Below are positions 29,167-41,213 of a stretch of 62,251 nucleotides of DNA, one piece after another. The stretch lies in assembly GCA_037447655.1 (NCBI GenBank), contig JBBHKE010000125.1, positions 78,492-140,742 on the forward strand, in the 5' to 3' direction. Under the pieces are notes generated by a model. The model saw only the letters and a list, made by a program, of their open reading frames with translations, was not told the origin of the DNA and made no database searches. Both the position numbers and the translations under genes were made by a program. This DNA comes from Zygnema cylindricum (lineage: Eukaryota; Streptophyta; Zygnematophyceae; Zygnematales; Zygnemataceae). The first letter of the stretch is position 1, and each line of letters opens with the position of its first letter.

Positions 29167-29473
29167 AGGAGGAGGGCTCAGGTGTTCCAAAAGGTTATTA
29201 TTTGGAAATAAGCGAGAAAGTTTTTGATTATTGGTATCTTTATTACCAAAACTACGAATTTTTTAAGGAATAACTTTAAGTCTGTTTTACTGAGTGTGAA
29301 TCTCTCGTCAGTTCAATTTTTTATAGACGCTTAGCAGTATGAGGGCAACAACAACTCTTTATAGCAAAAAAAAAGGACGATCTTAGATTTTTGTCGCATG
29401 AGAGATTAGATTCTACATGTTCCTGTTTTTTCTTTGTACAAATCGTTTTTAGTTTCCCTCGATTGATATATTC

Positions 29474-29592
29474 AGATGATGAGACTGTTTTAACGAAAAC
29501 TAATGATGAGACTTTTTTAACTAAAACTAATGATGAGACTATTTTAACGAAAACTAATGATGAGACTGTTTTAACGAAAACTAATGATAAGA
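29474..29592. repeat. 27-bp tandem repeat, about 4.3 copies
   Basis: The unit ATGATGAGACTGTTTTAACG + AAAACTA is repeated four times and then decays. The corresponding place in the right arm (about 36476-36515) has a single copy, so the array expanded after the arms formed. Confidence 0.85.
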
Positions 29593-30830
29593 AACGAACT
29601 TGGTTCATCATTTATTTGACCCGATACTTTCAGTGAGACCCTCGTGAGTTATGAGCAATCAGGTATCCAAGAGGAATATCTAATAGATCATATAACTTGA
29701 ACAAATAAAAGGTTTATGTGACCACAGTTGTTAAGGTTTTCCATGAAAGTGTTTTTTTTTATTTCATTATTTGGCACTATATGTCTATTTTTTTTCTTGC
29801 AAATATTGGAGCCACGCTATATCCTTGGTTTTGGTAATCACTGTGATTTCCCCGATTCACGATTATCTTGTATTTTTGCAACAAAGAAAAATTAAGTACT
29901 TTTCCCAGTACTACCTGTTTACTGAAAAGTTTTTGACGGGTTTTCTACTTATCATTTGACTTAATCAAAGCCTTCCATGTTCTGAGCACATACTAGCTTA
30001 TCGGAAAACCTTTGGGTGTAGTTCGGTACATTACAAATAAAGTGAAAGGCATTTGCACACTTTTGATCACGTAATCTATTTTTTTGAATAACATTCAAAC
30101 AATTTTTTCAAGTGTCTGGAACATTTTTTTTTATTTTTTCTCTTCCTCACTTTGTGACAACCCTTCCTATCTGTTGTGACGCGCCTACAATGTGACATTG
30201 GCCTGGAACTGCCGCCAACCGCATGCACAATGGCAAAATCAGAGCTGCGGCCCCTTCCAGTCATCACTCGACTCTCCCCCCTCCCCTCCCAATTATCGCC
30301 AGAATCCACTAGAAATATACACATATCAAACACAACTACACCCAGGACCACACACACAAAAAGAAAAAAAAAAAAAAACAACAATTCTCCCCCCTCCCTT
30401 TTTATTTTCGTTAGCATTCTCTTATCCCTCCCCAAGTCATCATCAATTTCCTCCCCTCCTCCCCCTACCAACAACCAATACTTAAATCCTCTTCTTCCGC
30501 ACTCTTCCGCTCCCCTCCCCCCCCGCTTTTTTTTCGGCATCAAATTCCTTCCCCTCCCACTACCCTTTCCCCTTTGGCTATTCACCCCCACATCCCCCCT
30601 CCTTGGACACCGATGTTTCAATCCTCTTCCCTCTCCCATACCCCCCCTAGTTGTCCTTTACTCCATATCTCTACTTTCTCTCCTCTCCCTCTTATCTTTC
30701 AACCTACCCATGGCCTTTCCGTCCCACTACCATTTTCACTATCCATCACACATCGTTGCTTTTCCTCTCCCCCGTTTTATCTTCCTCTCACTTTATCAAT
30801 TTCCATGCATTTCCCTCTAATTCATTAACC

Positions 30831-33049
30831 ATGTCAAGCCGCGCATCCTTGCCCCTTCTCCCTCTCCCACCTCTTCCACCTAAACCTCGTACACAAACCT
30901 TTACACGTTTGAAATGTCTTGGGTGTCATAACCAATTCGCTGTCGGTGTCAGTTACGCCCGACATACATGGAGTTGTCGACGATTTTTGGGTAGCCTTTC
31001 CTCTAGCACAATTCTTTCCGCCACACTTCCGTCCGGCCCTACGATCGAAGACTAAGCCATTGTACATGACTTAGACGACCCCAAGACTTATGATTTGGGA
31101 TCCTCCCGTCCTCGATTATACACGCGGTTTTCCATAGCTTTGTGAATTATCATATAGGGCGCATTTTACCTCCCTTGTCCCGTATTTGTTCCCATCCTAG
31201 AAATATAGAACCTTGGCACCTCCTCCTCATGTTTTCTCTTAAAGGACTTACATCTACCAAGTCGTAGGCTTGGTAGCACAGCTCTAGAGACTATAGCTCG
31301 ATATGGGCGTTTCCTTCGAGGTGATTGGAGGGCCCTTGATGGTGAACATGAAGACCGTGTTGCTAGGGCTTCTTTCGCATCGCGTAATACATCTTGGCCA
31401 TTAGATGTCCCATCCTCTTATCGACGTGTTGTTCATTTGGGTCGTGTTGGAGAGCTTTCCCGAGCCGTTCAATCCCTCCAACCATTTAATCTTGCACCTC
31501 GCTTCGCTGCGCCTATCAAGGTTCTCCCAACTATTTATCTACAGACACCTATTCCTTTATCCCCCACTATCCAAACCTTTGAGCTGTCGAAGTGTTTTCT
31601 TCTAGATCACGATGCTTTCATCAAATCCCTTACCATTTCCAACCATCTTTAAGCAAGGGGTCCATTTGGTATTGTTTATGAGTTATTTTGCGATGTTTTG
31701 CCCCTTGAATCGACCGCCTGGGGTTTTGATATGTTTTTCCAAATATGTTTCTTTAATGCAGGTGGCATTGTCCCCTCTCCGATTTGTGACCTTCTTAGAG
31801 CGTTACGTTTTCTAGATGTCACTATTGCAACGAGAGAGGTATCATATGGATTAGTGGCTCGTGCCATTTGCATGCAATTACAACCCGCATTTCATCATTG
31901 TTTTTCTCCCACCAGTTTGGAGTAGCAACCCGCGGGGCTTGTTAGGCCGTGGTCCATAAGATTTAAGCCATGTTGGATATCCATCCGGATTAGTTAGACC
32001 TTCATGTCAATGTTTATACTGCATTCAATATGGTGGATCGGATCCGATTGTCCAAATATTTCCCTTTGAGAGGGCCATTTATTATTTTACCAACAACCTT
32101 TTATTTTCCGTTGATGGTGATTTGCTCCTGCATTCCACTACGACAAACATGCATTCCACTAAGACAAACATTCGTCAAGCTGATCTTCTCAAAGGCTTTT
32201 CCTTAAAGAACTTCTAGCATTTGGAATTTGAATTTTAGCAAAAAAAATTGAGTATTTAAAATTTTAGATTTCTCTAACCCTAAAAGTGTGTCGTTGGTCC
32301 ACCCGTGCAATTCCTCCTTGTTTATCCCCATGTTGGTTTTGCTTTTTTAACGCGGTGTTTCCCTCACAGACCCTTCTACCTTGCTTGCACTTCCCTTCTT
32401 ACCCTAACGTTTTCCTCATCCATTTCTACTTTCGATGATGGCCCTATCGACGCCCTTAACACTTTATTAGCTTGTGGGGCTCTTGATCGCAAGTTTAGGC
32501 TTACAACTCGCCTTCAAGCTTTTTTTCCTCATTGGGTTACTATTGACAGCACGTCTTCTCTAGTTGCTTGTTTGGGAAGTTGGTTATTTGTTGTCTCCTC
32601 TCTTACGTCTCGTTTTTTGGTTACGAACACTTTTGTTCATACTACCGTTGTCTTTTGTGTTTCACACGGTGTGCTCGCCTTCCAAGGATCCATTTTAAAT
32701 ACGTCATGTTCTCTTCCTCTTGTCGTTGTCGTGGACATAACTGTTCTTTCTAGCCTTGTTACGATATCAGTTGCCCATGTCTTGGAATGTATCTATGGTC
32801 ACGTTGTCACTACCATGAAGAACAAGCTTCTTGAGGCGCTTCCTTTCGATTCTGCGCTTGCACGCTTACTCACTTGCGTTAGACCTAATTCTGGAGCTTG
32901 CCTATTGGTTGCACCATTTAATCCACACTCAAATTCACCCTAGCTCAATTTTTGACGGCCCTGAGGTTTTCGCTCGGCCTACCTTATCCACTTTTGTTAT
33001 GCTCACCACCATCTACGGAATAAAAAGGTTTTTGGTCAAAAAAATATAG
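30831..33049 (+). pseudogene. Decayed retroelement reverse transcriptase, left arm
   Basis: Read in three frames with stops and shifts. In order: Pro-rich leader; zinc-knuckle-like CLGC...H...C at about 30914; VGELSRAVQSLQPFNLAPRF at about 31446; a region readable as AVVH..(A)MLDIHPD, then LHVNVYTAFNMVDR at 32000-32040; a GVSLTDPSTLLALPFLLP stretch near 32354; and STFDDGPIDALNTLLACGAL from 32425. These correspond to the pre-fingers, motif A (D-x-x-x-AFN) and motif C (x-DD) of non-LTR-like reverse transcriptases. Motif A has Asn where the catalytic Asp should be, so the copy is dead even apart from the frameshifts. Clade undetermined. Confidence 0.65.
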
Positions 33050-33060
33050 GCCCTCACAAA

Positions 33061-34640
33061 ATAAATAGTTGGACAATCGGAGAAGGTGAAATCATAATCT
33101 CCAAAAAAATGTCATTCTAATCCACCCTATTGAATGCGTTACAAATATCGACTTGAAAGACTAACTAATCCATGGACATCTAACAAGGCTCGAATCCCAT
33201 GGACTAAGGCCTCAAAACTCCCCTATGTTGCCACTCCAAACTAGTTAGGAGAAAAAAAATCATAGAAGGCATGTTGTAGATTCACGTATATGGCATGAGC
33301 CACCAATTTGTATGATAACTCTCCCACTCCAATAGGGCGGATCCTCTCATTAGGTTTAGTGATATCCAGAAATCTGGAAAACTAGCATTTCCATCCGCCG
33401 TATTGAATGCGTCAAGAACATCGACGTGAAAGACTAACCAATCCATGGACATCTAACAACGCTCGAATCCCATGGACCAATGCCTCACAACCCCTATAGG
33501 TTGCCACTCCAAACTAGTGAGGAGAAAAATAATCATAGAATGCAGGTTGGAGATGCATGCAAATGGCACGGGCCACCGATTTGTATGATAACTCTCACAC
33601 TTCAATAGGGCGGATCTTGTAATTGGGTTTGGTGATATCCAAAAAGCGAGACGATGTGAGAAGATCACAAATCTGATTTTGGACATTGCAGCTGGCAATA
33701 AAGGAACACACTCGGAAAAACATATCAAAACTTCGAGCAATCAATAACTCAAAAACACAACGAGATTGACCCTTTTTGCTAAAGGATGGTTGGAAGTGGT
33801 AAGGGCTTTGACCAAAGCATCATGATCCCGAAGAAAACACTTCGACGGCTCAAAATTGTGGATAGAGAGGGACAAAGGCATAGGTGCCTGAGCTCGGAGA
33901 ACCTCGACAGCCGCAATAGACTCAGTAGACCGAGGAGCAAGATTAAATGGCTTGAGGCCTCGAACTGCTCGGGAAAGCTCACCAACACAACCTAAATGAA
34001 CGACACGTCGATAAAAAGATGTGACATCCAATGGCCAACATGTACCACTCCGTGTGAAAAAAACACTAACAACAAGATCCTCATGCTCGGCATGAATTGC
34101 CTTCCAATCACCTTGAAGAAATGTCGATATCGAGCCATAGTCTCTCGAGCCCCGCTACCTCCCCCACTACCCGGTGGGACTAGGTCCCAAAGAGAAAACA
34201 TGATGAGGAGGTGCCAACGAGCAATGTTTGTGGGATTAAAACAAATATGGGAAAAAAGGATGTGGAGGGCGTACTCTACTATAAACGGCACAACTATAAG
34301 AACCGTTTGTTTGACCGTGGACGAGGAGATCCTAAAGCCTAAGCCCCAAGAACGTCTAGATCGCGTACAAAAACTTATTCCTTGATTATAGGGTCGGAGG
34401 AAAGTGTGATGGAAAACAATGGAGGAAGAGTACTAGATGAAGGGCTATCCAAGGCCACGAGTAGTCGACAACTCGGTTTTGTTGAGTGTAAATGGCACCG
34501 ACCACAAAATAGTTACTACACTAAAGACATTATAAACGTGTAGAGGTTTGTGTATGAGGGTTTGGTGGAGGAGGTGGGAGAGGGAGGAGGGACAAAGGTG
34601 CGTGGTCTGACATGGTCAATTAATCAAAGGGAGATGCATG
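33061..34640 (-). pseudogene. Decayed retroelement reverse transcriptase, right arm
   Basis: Reads on the minus strand as the inverted partner of the left-arm relic. VHLGCVGELSRAVRGLKPFN and EPSKCFLRDHDALVKAL (33741-34031) align with the left copy's VGELSRAVQSLQPFN and ELSKCFLLDHDAFIKSL. Further on, GCEALVHGIRALLDVHG and then HVDVLDAFNTADG (33398-33427) give motif A with its catalytic Asp intact. Several stops interrupt the frame. The sequence stops before a motif C, and its core is tandemly duplicated. Confidence 0.65.
33131..33660. repeat. ~277-bp tandem duplication inside the right-arm RT relic
   Basis: TGAATGCGT, GAAAGACTAAC-AATCCATGG, GCTCGAATCCCATGGAC, TTGCCACTCCAAACTAGT, GATTTGTATGATAACTCTC-like and CAATAGGGCGGAT blocks appear in the same order from 33131 and again from 33408. 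Confidence 0.85.
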
Positions 34641-35033
34641 GAAATTGGTAGATTGAGAGGAAAAAAAACCATGTGTAACTGATAGTGAAAATGGTAGCGA
34701 GACAGGAAGGCCATGGGTAGGGTGGGAGAGAGGAGGGAGAGGAGAGAAAGTAGAGATATGGAAGAAGGGACTAACAAGGGGCGTTGTGGGAGAGGGAAGA
34801 GGATTGAAACATCTGTGTCTAAGGAGAGGGGATGTTGAGGTGAATGGCCAATGGAAAAATGGGGGGGGGTGAGGGAAAGGAATTTGATGCCGAAAAAAGT
34901 CGGGGATTGAGGGGTGGGAGAGGGGGGAATAAGAGGATTTAAGTATCGCGTGCTGGTAGGGGGGTGTGTATATTTCTAGTGGATTGTGATGATAACCAAT
35001 AGAAAGGGGGAGGGGGGAGAGTCGAGTGATGAC

Positions 35034-35820
35034 TAAGGGTGCGTCTCTATGTACTTCAAACTTAGAGAAATTCCTTTGTTTTTTAGCGCAGATCCGGCGG
35101 ACCCGGATTTCGGGTATCCCTATGTGTACCAAACGAAGCTGTCACTTAAGGGTGTGATGATTGTGTATGTCGACAATGCCCGTGACGGCAGTCGACAGTG
35201 TACAATCTGTGATGACGCACGCTATTTTTTCTAGCTGCTTGTGACGTCGCATGAGTTTTCGTGACATTGTAGACGTATGTATCGCCTTCCAGCCTGTGCC
35301 GTTTCACGGTTGAAGAAGCTGCACTTTGCCTTTGCGTCTCCAGTCCGCTCGACGTGAAATGGCATCAGAATCTTAAGACCCCTCGGGAAATAAAATCCGT
35401 ACCAGGCGCAAACGGACAAAACCAAACAAATTGTGTACTTTAACTTGTCGTACCTGAACGCAAACGGACAAAACATAGCGGATCGTGTACTTTTCGTCGT
35501 CGCTTGAATTCTTCTGAAATTTTTGGAAAACTTTTAACATGTGCGAATACGTGTTCCTATTTGTTTTTCGAAAATATTTTAGAACACATCGGTCCTGTGT
35601 ATTAAAGAAAAGTTTGAAGATGACGTTTTTTGATGTGGCCGTGGGTCGAAGAACTCAAAACGACAACGGGTAGTTCATTTTAAATTCGATGATGACGCAA
35701 AATGTACTTTTCCTTTTTTCTATTTTTTTGTACGGTTGAAACTTACGCGGTACGGCTCTAAGTTTTACAGGAAAACGACAGAAAAAAACCCTTACTTTGG
35801 CACATAGAGGCGCACCCTAA
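35034..35820. mobile_element. PIF/Harbinger-like element, 781 bp (35037-35817)
   Basis: Inverted ends GGGTGCGTCTCTATGTAC and GCACATAGAGGCGCACCC, flanked by a perfect TAA at 35034-35036 and 35818-35820. GGG termini with a 3-bp TWA duplication are the PIF/Harbinger (Tourist) signature. It interrupts the right arm of the large palindrome, so it is younger. No transposase. Confidence 0.85.
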
Positions 35821-37031
35821 GTGGGGCTGCAACTCTGATTTCGCGAATGTGCATGCAGTTGGCAGCGGGTGCACGCCAATGTCTCATCCATAGGCACATA
35901 GCGATAGAGTGGAACGGCTGTCACAAAGTGAAGGGAAGAAAAAATTATTTTAGATGCTTGAACAAATTGTTTGATTGATTTACAAAAATTGGGTTACGTG
36001 AAGTGTGCAAATGCCTTTCACTTTATTTGTAATGTACCGAACTATATCCAAAGATTCTTCAATAAGCAAGTAATATGTGCTCATAACATAGAACGCCTTC
36101 ATTAAAGAAATGAAAAATAGAAGACCTGTCCCATACTTTTCAATAAACAGGTAGAATTTGGAAAAGTCATTAATTTTTTTCATTACAGAAGTACAAGATA
36201 ATCATGAATCCAGATAATCACAGTGATTACTAAAACCAAGGATATGACTTGGCTCCAAGATTTTCAAGAAAGAAAACAACCAAGTACTGAAAGCGAACAG
36301 AGCACATAAAAACATAAAAAACACTTTCATGGAAAACCTTAAAAACTGTGGTCACATAAAATTTATTCAAGTTATATGATCTACTAGATATTCCTGTTGT
36401 AGACCTAATTGCTTGTAACTCACAAGGGTCTCACTGAAAGAATTGGGTCAAAAAAATGATGAACCAAGATCATTTCTTATCATTAGTTTTCGTTAAAACG
36501 GTCTCGTCATCTGAATTTATCAATCGAGCGAAACTAAAAGCGATTTGTACAAAGAAGAAAAAACATAAACATGTAGAAATCTACACTCTTATGCAACAAA
36601 AATCAAAGATAGTTTTTTTTTTCACTAAAAATATTTGTTGTAGCCCTCATACTGCTAAGCGTCTATAAAAAACTGAACTGACAAGAGATTCACAGCCAAA
36701 GTTAATCCTTCAAAAAATTGAAGTAGTTTTGATAATACAGACACCAATAATCAAAAACTTTCTCACCGATTTCTAAATATTAACCTTTTGGAACACCTTT
36801 AAATAACTAGTTTAATGATACCACAAAGAAGTATGCTCCTTCCGACTCGACAATATTTTCAATAACACTACTTAATTTTTAGGATTTTTAGAGTTTTTGA
36901 GGGTTTACCAGGGTTTTATACGAGACAGCCAATTATAAAAAAAAGGAAACCAAGCACATATTACTTAAACTGCACATGTTTTAACTGCTTAAACTGCTCC
37001 GAGATTTCTTTCCCACACATTTACCTCCTCT

Positions 37032-40000
37032 TTAACTTTCTTCGAAACTGATAAACCAGGCCATGACCAGAAGGACAATGGGATCTACGACATCGTCCAC
37101 TGTGAGTTTGAATACTGCCGAAGTGCCTCGGACCTTATTGTATATTCCCACTTGGGAACCACTGGTATTGTCTTTCTTTCTCCTGTTAAAAGTGACGCTA
37201 CTCCCTTGTTTCTTTCTCACCAATTCCACCATACTGGCTCCAAGCTGGGGCCTTTCTGCTCCATTGACCTGTTAATGGACACGGTTTGAAATTCAGTTTC
37301 AGTTACTGTGTTAGTCACAGTTACAAGTTGACCTGTTCATAAAAACAGTTTCAGATTCAGTTTCATTTTCAGTTACAATTACAGTCACGAGTTAGTAACA
37401 GAGGAAAACTAGGAGACTCAACATAAGTATAGAGGCAATCAAGTCCACTGTAATTAGAATGGACCATACTAAATTTAGAGCCCAGGCGAAGCCTACATGT
37501 CAAACAGACCATACCTATTGTGGAGCCAAATAAACCATACTAGAGTCCATGTGTTATTTCACATGATTTAGAGTGGAACTCTAATCAAAACTTAAAACTT
37601 TAGTACACAAAAATAGGTCGACATGAGCATGATAATATTTCCCCATACTACTACACTGCCCATTGTTATCAAGGGAGGATAACTTTCTGACCAACCATTG
37701 GATTTTTTTTCTGAGGCACACAATCAGAAGGGTTATAGTCGTATCCTTCTTATCATCATGTCATGATTGAAAATTGAAAACATGCGTGTTGAAAAAAAGT
37801 TCCTTGACTGACTGAAAATTATTTACTCTAACAACTAGGGGCACCGTATTTCATTTAGACTAAGGTAACAGCAACTCCTATGAACTTTAGATAATTAGCG
37901 TATATCAAGTTGTCACTTTTTTAACTCTTTGTAACGAAAGTTCAAAAAAATAAAAATGACACGTCAGTTTGCCAGACAGAGCAATATGCTCCCCGCCAAA
38001 AGAATGCTTCGAAACTGTACTTTTTATAAACAATATTACACCAAGCTTAAATCTCAAAAAATAAGGTCATGTTGTACAAGACAAACATACAGAATATAGA
38101 TATGAAAAAACCATATCCTGTCAAGCTTACACTAGTTACACGCTAAATAAACAACGATGTTTTGAACCTTATGTTATTTTTGTTGAAGCAAGCATAACAT
38201 GACAGGATAACATGAGAGGAGAACAGTAGTACCTGAGGGCTTGGAGCTGCATCAAGAAATTGTTTTCCCAAGATAACGGCCACTGGCCTCCCATTCGCAT
38301 ATAGCCTTGGTTCCGTTGCAGCTCCAAAAGCACATCGATAGCCCGCCCCATCACTGTACCACGGATCATCTGTGGTCTCTCGAACAAGCATCATCAGCAC
38401 GTCACCTGTCACACCATGCTGCAAGAAAGATGGCACAGTTTCCCCAACTATTAGCATTGACCTCATAAATTACATTCAAACAGACTGTAAACTAAGTCCA
38501 TTTAATGTTTACTGAGTATTAGCGAAATGTTGAGAATTCGTAAGAAAAATAACGGAGTTGGTTTTTTATTATGTTTGTTTCAGCGATAAGTATAGATATT
38601 TTATGAGCCCAAACAGGTGAAGGTGGAATAATACATTGAACGGTTTGTTCCTACGCACATAAAGTTAGAGACGAACATATGCACCAGGCATAGAAAGATT
38701 TTCTTTTAGGGGACCATTTTTCAAAACATACAAACAATTTATCTTGTAAGTTCTTGTACAACTAACATTTTGCGAATACCACGTTATTACAAAAAGTTCA
38801 ATAGTTTGGAATAGATATGCCAACGAAATTGCAAAACTCGCTAATATAGCCTACATTAGTGGTAAATAGTGCTAGATTATTTCAAATCCAGCCCCAAGCA
38901 TGAGAAATCCTCCATAATTTATCACTTGAAGCGAGAATGAATCAAGATTTTGATCAAAAATTATTTTCCCTAAATCTATCTTGGGGACAATAACAACACT
39001 GCAGCATAAAAGTAGGTGCAAAAGACAGGAGTTATTTCTCGATTGGTCTTGGACTACAAACAGTAACTAAAGATGTCACTAATCATACGGTCTTCAAATA
39101 TCCAACAACAACAACTTCAAGAAAAGAAAAAAAGAGAGCTTCACATCATGGTAAACCATCCCCCCTTTAGAGAGGGAATTTATATCAAATGACTAGAAGG
39201 GAAACATAACTATGAAATTGAAGACTCACCTTCACAACTGCAGCATGAGAAGTTGCTTTATACTCGAGGGTAATCAGAGGTCTAATCTGCTTCATTACGA
39301 CAAACCACACAAAAAAAATAAAAAAAAAAGGTGAGTGTGAATTCTTGTTAAGCACATCTGACGGTTGTATCCCACATCAGATTTCCAATGGATCTTCAGT
39401 TGTAACGGACACAGGTTAAATAAAACATCATTTGGCGACACCTTAGTGCTTCAGCCTCTTCATGTCCTCCCTCTCCCGCCCCTCCCTCCATGCCTCTCTC
39501 TTCTCCCACTACCCCTACCCTCTCCCTCTCTTTCCCTTGCTCTCCCTATGGTTAAAAAACCAAGTACAACATGGGAATTGCTGGATTTCAGCCAATATTT
39601 ACTAACACAAAACAAACAGAGGGTAAACAAAGAAAAAAAACCTGACTCGTAACAGCAGTGGTGAAATGATAGTGATAATAATAATAATAATAATATTACC
39701 TGGCTCACAACAGCAGCATCTTCTGCCGAGAGATCCCCGGCAAACACGTGACGGTCTTGACTCATCTTGCCTTTGGCAGGACGGTAGGTCACCATATTCC
39801 CAGTCTCCCTGCAAACCATCACAGTAGCTCAAAAATTTAACTTTTGATCAAAAATTTGATCGAGTACTTTTAAAAAAGGAAATCCATTGAGGTAAAAGGT
39901 AATCAATTAAACAAGTCTCCCTGCAAACCATCACAGCAGCTCAAAAATGCTCCTGGATCCCTGAGAAAGAAAATCCCTTGGGATAAAAGATAATCAAAGA

Positions 40001-41213
40001 AAAAAAGTCTCCCAGCAAACAATCAGAACGGCTCAAACGCTTGCTCTTTGCTCAAAAAAAAAATAAACTTTTGTTCAAAATTTTCCCCCAGGATCTCAAA
40101 TCATGTGAGGTTAAAATACAAGCAAAGAAAAAACTATGACTGGCTACAGAGCAACTCATATGTTTGCTCAGAAAAATGCTCAAAAATTGGCGTGAACATT
40201 AGCTCAAATTGCTCCAGGAGCAAAAAAAAATCCAAAAGATCTTTGAAAAAGTAGAACCGTTGAGGTAAAAAATAAGCAAAGAAATAATAATGACTACCTA
40301 AAAAAAAATGTACCTGGAGAAAAAATAACATTTGATTAGTAGAAAATAATAACAGCATTGAGGTTGAGTTTTTAATTCAGTCTAGATATAAGCTTGAAAG
40401 AAAACAGAGCTTCAAAAACACTCTATAGAATCTTCAACGCATACACTCAAAAGACAAATAAAAGAAGAGTATTCAAACAGGAAATAGCAGGCAAGAATGC
40501 AAGAGATTTACAAATGCTCACTGTCATTGCAACAAAGTCAGAAAATAGAGGAAAGAAAAAAACAAAAAAAAGAGCCTAGATACTCACTTTAGAGTTGCAC
40601 GGATCTCATCCAGAGGACCAGCATTTGACTTGTAGGCCTTAGCCTGCAACATTGAATAAATTAAGAAATAAATTAACAATAATAACAATGATGACGATAA
40701 TAAAATAATAATAAAAATAAAAGAACTCAACGGATCAGACATCATTGGCATTCCAGGAGGGAGCTTACCAAATCTTTAGTCTGTCCAAAGAAGAGCAAAA
40801 TCTATACATCGCATTTTAAGAAAACATCCGGCTGAACTCGAATAAAGAAGATAGACTTTGTCTAAATGGAAACAGATATAAACAGGAAAATGGAAAAGAA
40901 TGATAGAGAGAAAAAAAAACAGATGTGCGATTTTTAACGATCAAATCAACAGTTATAAGCAACCAAGACTTCTGTTTTTTATTAGGGGACCAGCAGTCAA
41001 ACAGAACATTGAAAGCATTTGTCTCAGTCAGGAACCATTAAAAAAAAACACAAAAACACATTTTTAAAAACACATTAAAAGCACATTATAACCACAGTAT
41101 AAACATAGTAAAAATAAATTATACATGCACAGTCACTTCTTGTATATGAATGGGTACAAGTTTACCTGTTCCACAAGCTTCCTTGGTGTATTTTTACCAG
41201 CAACTTGACCCAT
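37032..41213 (-). CDS. 230-aa protein, 6 exons, possible tubby-C/LURP-one/scramblase-fold domain
   Basis: Exons 41166-41213, 40588-40643, 39700-39808, 39230-39286, 38233-38418 and 37032-37268 sum to 693 nt with consistent phases and GT..AG borders. The start ATG at 41213 has a good context (GCCATGGG) and an in-frame stop six codons upstream. The protein begins MGQVAGKNTPRKLVEQ. It contains GNMVTYRPAKGKMSQDRHVF, TGDVLMMLVRETTDDPWYSD, LYANGRPVAVILGKQF and ends AVFKLTVDDVVDPIVLLVMA + WFISFEES. The final beta-rich part followed by a hydrophobic helix resembles the end of LURP-one/scramblase/tubby C-terminal domains. This is a fold-level impression, not a motif match, so the function is left open. 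Size (about 200-230 aa) fits LURP-one proteins. Confidence 0.75.
39802..40170. repeat. ~100-bp degenerate tandem repeat that includes an exon edge
   Basis: AGTCTCCCTGCAAACCATCACAG starts at 39802 and 39913, with a weaker copy at 40006 and traces near 40130. The first copy spans the acceptor and first bases of exon 3 of the 230-aa gene (exon start 39808), so the intron holds decoy acceptors. Confidence 0.7.

Larger units (their letters stand above)
28220..36986. mobile_element. ~8.8-kb imperfect palindrome carrying two inverted reverse-transcriptase relics
   Basis: The outer ends read ACATGCGCAGTTTAAGTA at about 28223 and its complement (TACTTAAACTGCACATGT, 36962-36980). Matching inverted blocks follow inward: AAAACCCT-GTAAACCCTCAAAAACTC (28304 / 36924), the TAGACGCTTAGCAGTATGAGGG block (29322 / 36664), AATGTACCGAACTA (30029 / 36030), TTGTGACA-CC (30154 / 35923) and TTTCTAGTGGATT/AATCCACTAGAAA (30302 / 34972). 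Each arm then carries a reverse-transcriptase relic reading toward the centre. Homology ends near 32040 on the left and 33060 on the right, leaving about 1 kb of spacer present only on the left. Either two head-to-head retroelements or a giant foldback; no target duplication was found. Confidence 0.7.
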
